Translations under genes and position numbers: made by a program
The notes under the pieces: model-generated
Told to the model about the DNA's origin: nothing
Databases searched by the model: none
Seen by the model: the letters and a program-made list of their open reading frames with translations, nothing else
NCBI GenBank assembly: GCA_014529385.2
Contig: CM043967.1
Span: 80,426,278-80,490,277, forward strand
Direction: 5' to 3'
Source of the DNA: Adiantum capillus-veneris
Taxonomy: Eukaryota; Streptophyta; Polypodiopsida; Polypodiales; Pteridaceae
Length of the DNA: 64,000 nt
Shown: positions 34,336 to 46,169 of the stretch, one piece after another
Numbering within the stretch: position 1 is the stretch's first letter
Layout of the letters: the number at the start of each line of letters is the position of its first letter

Positions 34336-37300
34336 ATGGAAGGCTACCCTACGCCCAATCCCAATAGTTCAAGCCAAGACATACATGCCATGGAACCATG
34401 GTCCGGGCCGAGCGTGTTTAGCCGCTTGAAAGAGATTTTTAGTAGAGCCACTTGCTTTGAACATGACGCTAGTGATGTAAATGAAGGGGGTGGGGAAGTA
34501 AATTTTATCATTCATGAACAATGTAGACCCCATGCTCCTGGAGAGTGTGCATGTGAATGCTCCATTCACTGCACTCCTTGACTCTTTAGAGCTATTCCCC
34601 TCCGAGGTTATATCACATGATGGTAGAAGCCTTACCAAAGTGCAAAACGTTGAGCGATATATCCTTGCAGCTAGGGAAAAGGACATCAAAAGCTTACACA
34701 AGGCAGAGCAACTGAGAGAGCTAAAGGCAAAGGCCCTTATATGTCAACATCAATGCTAGTCGAGTAATCGAGTGCTCCTGAATTAGCAACCACTAAGGGT
34801 CAAAACCATAGAGAGCCACATTACATCTAGTTCAATGGACACCCCTAGCACCTCAATCTTAGATGGAGTGTTTCTAAATAAAAATTGGGAGTATGAAGTA
34901 CAAACAAAGACTTTAACCGACCTATACACATGTCACACCTATCACGTGGGTTGGTTAGATGTCCTACAATCCACATCGGGTGCTACTAGCGTAGAGGAGC
35001 AACAACAAAGAGTTTGTGATGTCGTCCATAGGGTTATTGAGCTAGAGAGGCAGAACAGAGGGATCCACATGCCTTCAACAAGTCTAATGAGATTCTTGGA
35101 CACAGGAAAGGATAAGCAACCAACTTTATCACAAATGGAGACTCCCTCGGTAAGCTCGATGGATCCTCCATATGTTGTGTCGCCATGGGTCTCAGTACAA
35201 TCTGAGCCCACAAACAATAGCTTTACCTTTCCAAGTTCATCTCATTGTTCTCTTGATGAAACCACGGCTACCATGCCTACCCCAGTGATGGGCATGACAA
35301 AAAATACTCCATGGACCTCATTTATTAGTAAAGCACCACTACATGGTGGCCCAATGCCTACAACAGTACCTACAAGTGTGTATCAATCATTGCACCTATG
35401 GGCCCTTGTGCTCATGTAGCTCCTACCCCTCCCATTGTGTCAACAACTTATGCTCCATGACCACAACATCCAAGCCCTTGTTTCAACGGGACGATACCAG
35501 CTAGCATTAGCATACCATATCCCACGTCTACTATGCCCAGGGCCAAACTTTGGGCCACCACATGGCACAACATCGTACCCAGCTTGGGACCCGAGGATCA
35601 CCCGTATGACCAACCCGATGCCAATCCCCATTCCACATGCAATCCGAGAGCGCATGTCCCCACTATACCTACTCACTTGGGTAACTTGGCAACATTTGCT
35701 CAAGCTATCGTAGAGAGCCTAGAAGTAAGGCAGTACAAATAGCCAAGATTACACAAAAATTTAGTGGAGATGAGGATTTGAGAAATCATATTGAATTATT
35801 TAAACAAATATGTGATTCCCTAAGAGAACACAATGAGATGCATAAGAGTAATGCTTTAAGCCTGACCTTGAGTGGGAAGGCTGGGGATTGGTATAGGACC
35901 CTAAGGGTGGAAGAGAAAACGATTTACCCTACTCTTAGGAGACTCTTCTTGAAAGAGTACATATGAGAGGGAGTGCTTTGGGGTGTAACCTCTTAGCTCC
36001 CAAAAGCCCAACAAGAGGAAGGGAAGTCCGTGAGAGACTTTATTAGTTGCTTGAAGCATTTGAAGTCTCGTTGTAATCCAAATGAGCGCTTCAATAATAA
36101 CCAATTTCTTGATAGATTCATTAGGGGACTACGATATGAGGATATCTTCAATGGCCTAGCCATTAGAGGTATCACCACTTAGGAAGCAGACACCACCAAT
36201 GCGAATTGGAGGACAATTTAATGATTCAAGGAGAAAGAGTGTCTTTTGAGCTTAAATCTACTAGCTCGCAAGCATCGAAGCATGAGCCAATGACCATAAA
36301 TCCTATTGCTAAATATCTGAGATGACTTTAGCATATCTCACCAAGGCCGTTCAAGAAAGTCTTAGAGACAATTGTGCTCCACAAAACAATCATCTGTATC
36401 CCAAAAGGGAGCAACAATGGTGTTTAGTTTCTTTTGGTCCACATAGTACCAGTGAATGCCCTACGTTTAGAGTAAAATCTAATGGGAATTGCAATGCATG
36501 TGGGAGATATGGTCATCAAGCCAAGGATTGCATAATATTTAAATGCGCGATGGCCAATAGACCAACCTTAGCATGGACCCTCGAGTGCCTGCATTGATTC
36601 CAGTCCCACCTCCTGAACAACCGTCACAACACATGGTCCCTAGGGCCCAAAATGTTGTTCAAACAACACCACTACCACCTCCACTACTAGGATCGCAACC
36701 CCCACATCCGAGAATCACTTCTGTGAATCAAGTGGATTGTGAGTCATCTATTGCTTATGTGGATTGCGAGGATGAGCTAGACCCTAATATTTTCTATGGG
36801 ATTGATGCACTTAAAGAAAGTCCACAATACTACATAGAGGACTATGGGGGCCAAGTCGAATCTGTCTATCAAGTAGCTGCTCTTGTGGCAAGAGGCCAAA
36901 ATATCAATTTCACTGCCAAGAGACCACCTCTTCAATGCTACAAGTGTTGGGGTCCACATCGTGTATCCGAGTGTCCTATTAGACTACAAAAGAATGCCAC
37001 ACTAATGCAAACCAATCAAGCAAGTACAACTACAATGCCAATACTCATGTGCAATAGACGTGGCATAGATCATTTGATTTTCCAATGTCCTAATAATCCA
37101 AATGCACCAAAGATCATGCCATTGAACTTAAATTGAGGTTACCAAGGAGCCGTCACAAAGTACACATGTGGTACCAGTAAATGTACTCACACAATTGATG
37201 CTCCAAAACTAAAATTATATTCTTGAAGAAAGAGACACAACATCAATTGCCCAGTCTCGGAAGAAGAAGAAAACACGAAGGAAGAGATCACAAAAAGCAG

Positions 37301-38760
37301 CAAAGGTAGACCCCAGTTCAAAGACCAACATAGGGACTGGTGACGACCCTGTGTATATGAACGACGCTGAAGAGGATTCTGATTTGAATGAGACCATGGA
37401 GACTAAAATGGTCATTGGAAAGAAACAACCAAGGAAGATCATCATGAGCCACAATGGCCACGACCCAAGGAACCCAAGAAGAAGATAGGAACTTACCCAA
37501 ACTCTATAGAGGAGATCGAGCGAGTCAAGCAATTAATGAGTTTGGTAGAAGAGACCCAAAGGGATCTAGAGCCACCACCTAGGTAGATCCAGATTATAGA
37601 AACAATGTTCCCTACACGCAATCAACCTCACAAAGACCATAGACCACTAGCCATACCTAGTGTCATCCAAGAAGAAAGTGACTTTAAGTCATTGGGAATT
37701 GGGCGTACTCCCTTCTTGTTGAAGAGAATGTTTACAGAGGGATTACCTAACCCTATCGAAGAAATTGAGATCCCATCTTCCCCATGTCATGGGACTGAAG
37801 CCCAAAAAGTGCCATTAAATATTTGCCAAATTGATGGATTTCATGGTTTCAAAAGTTAGAACCACCATCATGTCTAAGCTATATGGAGACCTCGAGCTAT
37901 TTTTATCTCTTCAAACTTTCCTCAACGGAGAACTAAAAGTTCGGCTACCACAATTTGCACAGATGGATGGAGCAAGGGAGGTGTCAATAGAGGAGGAACA
38001 CTTAGATCCACAATCCAACCTAGATGAGAACTCTGTTGTTGAAATACATGTTAACAAGTTGGGACAATACTTTGAAGGCGATGAATCCAATGCGACCATA
38101 CCAATCACTATGAAGGGATTAAATGTGAAGGGAATCCTTGATGGTGGCATTGGGGTTAGCATTGTAACTAAAAATTGATGGGAATCTATGGGAAGACCTC
38201 ACCTTGGGACTACAAACATAGTGGTAAAGAAGTCCAATGGGACTATTGTTGGGATACTAGAAGATCTCAAGATCAAGGTCCTTGAACACAAAAATAAGGC
38301 ATACCTTCATTGTTATGGATTTTTCCAAGCGACTATGTCATCTAAGATGATATTAGGATGTCCTTTCATGAGGGAAGCAAAAATGGTGGATGACTGTTCT
38401 AAAAACCATGTCTACTTATAGTTCGAAGACTCTGTCATTCGAGTTGATTTGATGACTGGTCAGGCACATCCTCTAGTAAACAGATTTATAATTGACCATC
38501 GATCTGACACCACAATTCAATCGGTCCCATTGCAGTATTGTTACACGTGTAAAAAGCACATTGATGTTGGGGAAGGTTACCCTTATATGGATGTTCTACA
38601 TGGGATGACTGAGTCCGACAATGTGGATTGGGTCCACCTAACAGCAACCATAGACACTTGGGGAAATAGGGAGACGACCTAGGTAACACCTGAGGGGGAT
38701 GAAGTGCCACAACTCGTAACTTTGAATATGATAGGAGCAATACCAGTGGCAAGAAACTCA
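34336..38760 (+). pseudogene. Gypsy-1: decayed Ty3/gypsy gag-protease region
   Basis: A plus-strand series of broken frames. 34336-35419 is a Pro/Thr/Ser-rich Gag N-terminus (DIKSLHKAEQLRELKAKAL; MDTPSTSILDGVF). 35733-36220 is the Gag core (FSGDEDLRNHIELFKQ, LSGKAGDWYRTL, DFISCLKHLKSRC) with several stops. 36420-37100 holds Cys/His knuckles (CNACGRYGHQAKDC; CYKCWGPHRVSEC). 37831-38421 is the protease region (GILDGGIGVSIVTKN; MILGCPFMREA), where the catalytic Asp-Ser/Thr-Gly is Asp-Gly-Gly. Homology ends near 38760 before any RT. The lineage is the same general type as gypsy-3 at the right edge. No LTR was identified. Confidence 0.75.
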
Positions 38761-39569
38761 TATTTGTTTCTCCAAAACTTGAGTTCTTCTTCTTCTTCCT
38801 CTTCCCAAGCTCTCCAACTCCAAAACAATACCAAGAATAATCGCTAAAACCTCCTCCTCTCCTCTTCTCCTCATTTTTGCCAAAAATAGGAAAAAAGAGA
38901 TTTAATTTTTTATTTTTAGTTGACTTGCCAGCTCAACACCTAGATTAACATCCTTCTAGACATCCTTGACTTGTTTTATTTGAACAATAAAGGTCACTGT
39001 TATAATTCCCTCTTCACTAGGGTGGGAAAATCCCCTTAGGGGAGTGTCCATTTCAAAGGGGCTGGCCCATGTCCGTGACTTGTTTTATTTGAACAATAAA
39101 GGTCACTGTTATAATTCCCTCTTCACTAGGGTGGGAAAATCCCCTTAGGGGAGTGTCCATTTCAAAGGGGATGGCCCATGTATGCCCATGTGTGAATAAC
39201 TAGAGAAGAGCCACCATCAATGGCATGTGTCAATGGTAGCATGCCACCAACAATTCTAGACACAACCATCCACACCCACCATGCATGCCCACACAAGGGA
39301 GACAACCAAACAATGCACTTCCCGTAGCCAAGGGTGGGGAGCTCCCTCAAGGAGCTCTTTTCCTTTGTGATACCAATGAGAGTGTCTTGATTTAAATACA
39401 TATAGCTTGAAAATATTACTCCAAACAAATTGGGGTGCCACATGTCATTCCCACATGACCCCCACTTTCAAGTGGCCAAAACACCCTTGGCTAAACCATT
39501 ATTGAGAGACAAGAAAGCTCAATAGGAACCATAATCAATCGAGTAATGTTAGACCCTCTCCACTAATCT
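38761..39569. other. Spacer between gypsy-1 and gypsy-2
   Basis: Begins with a CTTCTTCTTC-rich stretch, then a tandem duplication (separate entry), then AT-rich sequence. It could contain the missing 5' LTR of gypsy-2, but it shows no similarity by eye to the LTR sequence starting at 43870. Confidence 0.4.
38966..39181. repeat. 107-bp tandem duplication
   Basis: Two adjacent units each containing TTATTTGAACAATAAAGGTC, CACTAGGGTGGGAAAATCCC and AAAGGGG(C/A)TGGCCCATGT. They are nearly identical over about 107 bases, so the duplication is recent. Confidence 0.85.
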
Positions 39570-41256
39570 TTGCAATCAACAGTTTTTCTAAACCACGGGT
39601 GTGGCTTCTTGAGAACTGGCAACCCTGCTTTGCAAGCCAAAGTTACTCAACAACTTCATGCTTATGGGATTTACCTTCCTCTCCAAGAGGAGAGAGAGCT
39701 TAGGAGGCCTCTTGATGAGACCCCCAAAAGAAGACTCTCTCCCATAAGAGAAGAGGAATTCAAAGAACGAGAAAGAAGTAAATCCCTAAGTTCGTCTGAA
39801 GATGTGGCTCCACAAAGACGGTGGTTTAAATGATCTCCAACTCCTTCCAAGAGGAAATGGTCAATCCACATTCCTTCTCCTAGTCACTTTGAAAGGGAAG
39901 AGAGGAAACAAAGGAAGGAAAGGGTAAGAAAGAGGTCACCCTCTTCTCCCTCTTCTTCACCTTCCTCCTCTTCCAACTTCTTCACCTTCCTCCTCTTCCA
40001 ACAAAATCAATAGCTATTCTTCTAGAGAATACAAGAGGGGAGGACATCACAAATCTTACCCTGCATGGTGAAGGTCCCAAAAGCTCAAGAAGTTCAAAGA
40101 GGGAGGAAAGAGTATCTCTTTTCTCACCTATGATGACACCTTTGGTGCTACCGACAAAGTATTGGCCTTCATCCAGCAATTTGATGATGCGGCCTTTGGA
40201 GACGAGGGATTCACGGAGTCCTCCAAGCTATGCCATGTAGCTATGCACTTTCAGAAATATGCTTGTCAATGGTGGGCTAGCCTTTGTGGCAACGACGAAG
40301 CCCCAAAGACATGGAAAACTCTAAAAGTTTCCATCATGAAGAAATTCCTTGCAAGTGATGCAATGGACAAAGTGCTTACCGAATGGTGGAGTTTGAAGCT
40401 TCTCTCCCATGAGTCTATCCACAAATATGTGGATAAGTTTTGGGATTTATATCTCAAAGCTATTGTCTTTCAAAAGATAGAATTCGACGAGCAAAAGCAA
40501 CAATTCTATGCGGGATTACCTGAAGGGATGGTCGAGTATGTCAACTCCCAACATCCTGGTTCTATCACCAAAGTAATCCACCACACTATAATTGTTTTGC
40601 ACTTTAATTTCCAACAAGGGGCTAGAAGGAATGTCAAGCATGTGGAACGCAAAGACAAAATTGATGCAAAGGGAAAAACCAATGTCCAAAATTCTTCCCA
40701 AGGCAATTCCAATAACAACAACAACAACAATCGGTCCAAGGAGAAGGGATTTTACAAAGGTAAAAATAAAAACTCTCCTGAAGAGCTTGAAGCTTTTCGC
40801 AAGGATCGCAAATGTTTTAAGTGTGGGCAGCAAGGACATGGCTATCGTTCTGTCCCCAAGAGCAATGCTTGCAATGAGACTCCTAGAGCTTCCACTATCA
40901 AAGCTCCAAAAGAGGATGCTCATTGTAAAGGATCACCTCTCTCCTATGCTTGGGGGAAGGTAAGGGAGCATGATGCCTTCATCTTGTTTGACCCTGGCTC
41001 TACTCACAACTTCATATCAATGGAGTTGGCCACCAAGTTGGGCATTCAAGATTTCGAGATGGGAGATATTATAACTGTTGATACAACTTTCAAGGGACAA
41101 CAAGACTCCGTTACTCCCTTGATTGGGAAGTTGACGGTTCATGTCCAAATCTACATCGACAAAGAAGACTTTTTCATCTCTCCTCTTCAACATGAGGATG
41201 TTATCCTAGGGGCACCATGGTTCAACCGCATGGCTGCCAACATGAAGTTCCTTTGA
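39570..41256 (+). pseudogene. Gypsy-2 gag-protease
   Basis: 39570-39833 is a basic Gag lead-in. From 40099 the Gag core reads through SFLTYDDTFGATDKVLAF, with FTESSKLCHVAMHFQK, CQWWASLCGN and VLTEWWSLKLLSHESIHKYV. A knuckle CFKCGQQGHGYRSV has lost its last Cys. The protease follows with ILFDPGSTHNFIS, LTVHVQIYIDKEDFFISPL and VILGAPWFN. The DPGS form of the active site (Pro for Ser/Thr) occurs in plant gypsy proteins, so it need not be a defect. The frame at 40162-41256 is intact for 364 codons. Stops around 40077 and 41257 bound it. Confidence 0.82.
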
Positions 41257-41278
41257 AATAAAAATCTACTTTACCTAC

Positions 41279-41530
41279 ATGGAAAAGAGTGTGTATATAG
41301 ATGCTTGTGAGTATGGTCATACTATACCACTTGTAAATCCTCCTTTTGATAAATCAATGAAAAGCTCAATTTTTGCGTACATGATTTTTATCAAAGAGTC
41401 CCTAAAAGGTCCTAATGTTTCATCAAATGTAAATGGTAGGAATCAAGAAGAGTTAGGCTTGTCTAATTTTCTAAATGGATTCCAAGATGTGTTCATCGAT
41501 GATATCCCTATGGACTTACCTTCAAAATAG
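41279..41530 (+). pseudogene. Gypsy-2 protease-RT spacer
   Basis: 84 codons ending FLNGFQDVFIDDIPMDLPSK, which matches the conserved run into RT (F-x-DVF-x-DDLP-x-x-LPP). It stops at TAG just before a purine-rich GGGAGAT tandem block (41537-41570), where normal RT sequence should start. Confidence 0.7.
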
Positions 41531-41570
41531 GGGAGGGAGATGGGAGATGGGAGATGGGAGATATTATAAC

Positions 41571-41836
41571 AGAACTTCTACCCGAGGTATTGGGAAATTT
41601 GTTTTTGATAATGATATGTTTTAGTGCTCGATAGTCCACACACATGCAGTATGTACCATCTTTCTTTTGCACTAAAAGGACTTGAAAACAAAAGGGAGAG
41701 AGCTAGGCCTCACCATCCCTTTGTCTACCAATTCTTGTACTTGCCTTATGATCTCCTCTTGTTGAGCTTGAGAAACTCGACAAGGAGGCTTGTTAGGCAT
41801 TGATCTTCTTGGTAGGAGCTCAATTCGATGGCCTTT
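41571..41836 (-). pseudogene. Gypsy-2 RT N-terminus, inverted segment
   Basis: The minus strand encodes the start of a gypsy RT: KGHRIELLPRRSMPNKPPC, RVSQAQQEEIIRQVQELVDK, GMVRPSS, then after a frameshift VLLVQKKDGTYCMCVDYRAL and, near 41580, the IPR of the FPIPR motif. It lies between plus-strand spacer and plus-strand RNase H, so this 0.27-kb piece is flipped in place and the RT palm that should follow is missing. The right junction is near 41836, where RNase H sequence LAILHALDTWKHY begins. Confidence 0.8.
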
Positions 41837-42047
41837 AGCTATTCTACATGCCCTAGACACATGGAAGCATTATCTATTGGGGATTCCATTTATTTTGCAA
41901 ACCGACCACCAAAGTCTCAAGTACTTCATGATGCAAACCAAGCTTTTCGATAAACAAATGAGGTGGGAAAACTTTGTTTCGCAATTTTATTTTCATATTG
42001 CTCACATTGCTGGTAAGCACAATCAAGTGGCCGATGCACTTTCATGA
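41837..42047 (+). pseudogene. Gypsy-2 RNase H C-half
   Basis: LAILHALDTWKHYLLG, FILQTDHQSLKYFM and HIAGKHNQVADALS are the usual RNase H blocks, including the Asp of TDHQSLK and the VADALS aspartate. A TGA follows at the end of VADALS (a codon that is normally Arg). Confidence 0.8.
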
Positions 42048-43507
42048 CGACCAAAAGTCAATGCGGTGTATATAGCAACTCACAATGATCTATCTTCTAT
42101 GATAGATGAGTATGCTACTGACACGGACTTTAAAGACATAATGTCAATCCTTGCATTGGGGAAGAAAGAAGAACCATTCACCTTACAGGATGGTCACCTT
42201 CTCCATTGCAATAGGCTATGTGTTACCCACTCCCTTCGTGAGAAAGTCGCGTATGAATCTTATGCTCCTCCCTATGCGGGGCATAGAGGCATTCAACCTA
42301 CTCTTTGAGGAGTAGATACATACTTCTATTGGCCTACCATGAAAGTGGACATACAAGAGTATGTTTCAAAATGTGTGGTATGCCAAAAGAATAAGTATGA
42401 TAGAGGGAAGCAACCTTGATTACTCCAGCCATTGCCAATCCCTAATTTACCATGGGAGAGTATAACCATGGATTTTATCTTTGGATTACCCAAGTCTATC
42501 CATGGGAATACGGGAATATGGACAATAGTCGACGGGTTTAGCAAGCAAGCACACTTTATTCCTGTCAAAAATACTATAAAGGCACATTAGATGGCAGCTC
42601 TCTTCATATCTCATATTTTCAAACACCATGGATTACCAACATCCATAGTGTTAGATAGAGATCCTAGAATGACCAGTAATTTTTGGAAAGGTCTCTTTGC
42701 AAATCTAGATACAAGATTGAATTTTTCTTCCGCCTATCACCCTCAAATGGATGGCCAAAGTGAGATAGCCAACCTTACAATACTCGATCTGCTGAAGACT
42801 TATATTACAGAAGTAGATCAATGCTCACAATGGGAAAAGTACTTACTCCTTGTAGAGTATGCGTACAATAATATTGTCCATACTTCTACGGAAAAAGCAA
42901 GTTTTGAAATCATAGAGGGAAGACCTAAAAGTCCCTTGCTACTTAAAGTAAATGGGAAGATATTCACTTTGTCGATAAGTATAGCCGTGGCCTACAAGAA
43001 TATTTCCAAAAGATTAAGGAGGCTACATCCATCTCTCAACAAAGGAAAAAAGTTGATGCTGACAAGCACAGAAGGGCCTTAATGTTTAAAGAAAATGATT
43101 GGGTCTTACTTAAGTTTCCCAAGGCTCGATTGAGGCAAACGACCGGCAAAAATCCTACAAGCCATCAAAAGTATTATGTTAAACTAGCAAAAAGATACTA
43201 TGGTCCTTTTCAAATTTTGAAGCCAATCAATGAGATGGCTAATCAACTCAAGTTGCCCAACCATTGGCTCATACACAATGCTTTTCATGTGAGCCTACTT
43301 AAGCCCTACAAAATTGAAGACCAAGCAGAGGTACTACAACCCAAAGCTATCCTTGGGCATGAAGACAAGGTACTACGACATGGTAAGATTATCGGACTGT
43401 ATCTTATTAGGTTCAAAAATTATCCCTTTGAAGATGCTAGATGGATGCAAGGAATACAGCTTAAGGATATTATGAACCTTGTTAATGCTTACAATGCTAC
43501 ATTATAG
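42048..43507 (+). pseudogene. Gypsy-2 integrase with chromodomain-like tail
   Basis: The zinc-binding region is seen as HRGIQPTL and CVVCQKNKYDRGK. The catalytic core has [22 protein letters not shown] and HPQMDGQSEIAN, so all three acidic residues remain. YNNIVHTSTEKASFEI and the GPFQILKPINEMANQLKLP segment follow. The C-terminus (HEDKVLRHGKIIG, LIRFKNYPFEDARWM) resembles a degenerate chromodomain, which in this lineage directs insertion to chromatin marks. Nonsense codons at about 42308, 42418 and 42588 break it, plus a short frame gap near 43080. Confidence 0.82.
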
Positions 43508-43869
43508 TAAGCAAATGTACATATGTCTTTTGAATGACCAATGTTCTTGTCTTATAAGACTAATTCTCTTTTTACTGTGCACAAATTTAAATAGTATGCA
43601 TGCTTAGAATCATGTTTGCGATGACGAGTCTCTCAAACACCAAGTAGAATTTTTCACTCTACTTTGGGAGAATGAAATGGACTACAGAGCAGACATGCTT
43701 GCGGCAGCTATGTCTCCCAAGCACCAAATGGATTAGTCAGCCATCTTGGAATGATGTCCTAGGGTAAAAAGGGATACTCCACCCGCTAAGAAACATCGAC
43801 TAATGACTAAAGCTTTATCTCTCCTACCTCTCATAGTCGAGGACGACTATGATTTCAAGGGAGAAGTAA
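43508..43869 (+). promoter_or_regulatory. Gypsy-2 3' untranslated region and polypurine tract
   Basis: About 350 noncoding bases ending GTCGAGGACGACTATGATTT then CAAGGGAGAAGTAA just before TGTCATAAAA. The GAGGACGA block followed by a purine run is typical of the end of the internal region in plant gypsy elements, so LTR sequence should start at 43870. Confidence 0.65.
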
Positions 43870-44241
43870 TGTCATAAAAACTAATATCTAACTATACTCA
43901 AATGATTTTCTCATGTTAAACTGATCACTTAATGTGAGAGAATAAACGGGAACAAGAGTTAGAATATGGATATGTGTTTTAGATGCATCTCATCACGGGA
44001 CCAAAGGTAATGGGTCCAAATGGGAGATGGTCTATCAAAGAGCAATGCTAATGGAGCTTAAAAACCTTAGGGTTCGTTTCATTAAAGACCTCCAATAGTT
44101 AGTGTTAGCAGCAAGCTAACTCGGAGACCTTTTTTTGGAGCTCTCATTGTAAAAACACTTATTATTTTGATAAATCGAGAATATTGTAACTCCTATTTTA
44201 AGGATAAACTTTGTAATTAATGAGCCGGGGCTACAAGCTTC
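43870..44241 (+). repeat. Gypsy LTR sequence, left part (split by NA-1)
   Basis: Begins TGTCATAAAA after the polypurine tract and runs to GCTTC (44237-44241), the target site of NA-1. It continues at 47504. Confidence 0.65.
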
Positions 44242-44432
44242 TGAAGGGGATCGGGGAGCACCACAGACGGAGAGTACGAGAGAGAGAAGGAGACACACAC
44301 ACGATGTGGGTGGGGAGACTGTGAAGTGGCAGCTCCCCCTATACAGTATACTCACTATAAGTATAGGGTAACAGTGGGCGGGCGCCCATGACCTGGGCGA
44401 CCGGTCAAGGCACATAGGCCTTAACCCCAACA
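44242..44432 (-). repeat. NA-1 3' LTR
   Basis: 191 bases. Differs from the 5' LTR mainly in microsatellite length and a few substitutions. Confidence 0.9.
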
Positions 44433-44507
44433 ACCTCCCACTTAAAGGCCAATGTGCCTTTAAGCAAGATCTACTAGTGTACAACTAATAGAAGGTGAGA
44501 GATTCTC

Positions 44508-46169
44508 TCAACCTATGCCCACTGACTCTCGATGAGCTAGTGCATCCGGCTCTACTGATAGACAAACATCCCGCTGCAGAAGCCACACAGAGCTAGCTCC
44601 AAGCTCTGCAAATAGTCTACAAGAGCTCATGCACTCCTGCAAGTATCGGTCCAATACCTGCAAGCCTCCCCTATGCTCTATGCCGAGATCAGTCATCGAA
44701 CAACTAATCAACCCTGCTGCAAATGCTCCCACTGCAGCTGCTATGTCAGGCCTCGAGATCATCATCTCATACATGAGGACACGGAACGTTGATGCAACCC
44801 TGGCAATCTCTGCCTCCTCCAACTCAGAACTCAACTCATGGCAATCCTGTCCCCTATCATAGAGACCATGGCACTCTGACTCCGAGCTCTAGAGTGACTC
44901 CTCATGCCCACCACATATCACATGTGTACCAGGAGTATCCATCTGTCCTGAATCTGCATGAAGCTCTGGCATAAGCATATCAAGAAATGACTCCACAATA
45001 GCCAACATCTCAGCATCCATGTGAGTCATCTTTGTCATCACCTCTGATGACTCATCCTGCTGTGACTCACTAGAGCTGTCCCGCTCTACCTGTGCATCCG
45101 TAGACGCAACCTGCACAACAAGGTCACTGCTCTGTACTCCATGCAAAGCATCCTGCAACCCACAAGCAAAAGAGACTCGCCTACTCTCTCGCTCTCTACC
45201 TGGCTGCATGATCACAGAGACAACACCGTCTCTCCCGTGATCCACATGCAATGGGTAACCTGTACCACTCCTGGCACCTCTCGCAATCACTAGCGAATCC
45301 AAATGCATCACAAAATCTCGCTCTCGTAGTGAAATTTGACATCCACAATCTCTAAGCTGACCAATCGAGATCAAACTCACTGTCAAATCTGGTACATAGC
45401 GCACATGTCGTAACAAGTAAGATGCACCACTCGGTAATGACAGCCTCACATCTCCTGCACCTGCTATCGCATGCACCGATCCATCAGTCAAACGTACACT
45501 GCCAAGCATCCTGCTAGAATAGCTACAAAACCATTCACGATGCGGCATGACATGAAACATAGCATCTGCGTCTAGCAACCACTCCGAAGGGAGTGCACTA
45601 TCCACATGTATAGAATCTCATGCATAGCTCGAGGTAAAAGTGACATCCCCGTCACTAGTATACTCCGACACTACATCTGCCTCAACTGTCAAAGCAACTG
45701 AGTCCATGGCATCACTACATACATCTCTGAGACTGCCAAGTCTCCTACGATGTCGCATACGACGAAAACAGCGCCGTCTAACGTGTCCAGAATGACCACA
45801 ATACCAACATATCACCTGTCGGCGTGCTCGTGAATGTACATGTCTCACACGAGTCCGTGATGACTCAAATCTATCATACATATCATGTAATTTGCGCCAA
45901 AGTGCTCTCGAAGTAGTCTCATACATAACAAGAGCATATACAGATTCCGCAAGGTGCAAAGAGAGTGTAGATAGTGCCATCTCCCCTAGCTCTTGCCACT
46001 GATCGTCAGACATGTTTGAAGGTCTATCTGCAACACCACTCAATGGTCAATGCAACCCTCGCTGTGTCAATGCATCAAGTATACACTCTCTCCATGCTGC
46101 AAAGTCTTACCCATCAAACACGCGCATCTGTGAGAGGTCACAATCTGATCGATCACATGTCTCTACCAT
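44508..46169 (-). pseudogene. NA-1 fused gag / protease-like / RT-tail ORF
   Basis: 1,662 bases in one frame from ATG at 46169. Gag N-terminus FAAWRECILDALT; helical Gag (MALSTLSLHLAESVYALVMY); a complete CX2CX4HX4C knuckle CWYCGHSGHVRRRC with a basic RRMRHRRR tail. A protease-like domain follows (SEWLLDADAMFHVMPHREWF ... SGASYLLRHVRYVPDL ... LISIGQLRDCGC), where the usual Asp-Ser-Gly is Asp-Ala-Asp. An acidic spacer leads to a segment resembling the end of copia RT (VLMYEMMISRPDIAAAVG). Four nonsense codons interrupt it, mostly C-to-T type, with no frameshift. Same length as the NA-2 frame. Confidence 0.85.

Larger units (their letters stand above)
39570..43869 (+). mobile_element. Gypsy-2: chromovirus-like Ty3/gypsy element, rearranged
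   Basis: Gag, protease, RNase H and integrase follow in the plus-strand order expected for Ty3/gypsy, ending with a chromodomain-like tail and a polypurine tract. The RT is represented only by an inverted N-terminal piece and its catalytic core is absent. Many stops. A TG start of an LTR follows the polypurine tract at 43870. The 5' LTR and primer site were not found. Confidence 0.8.
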
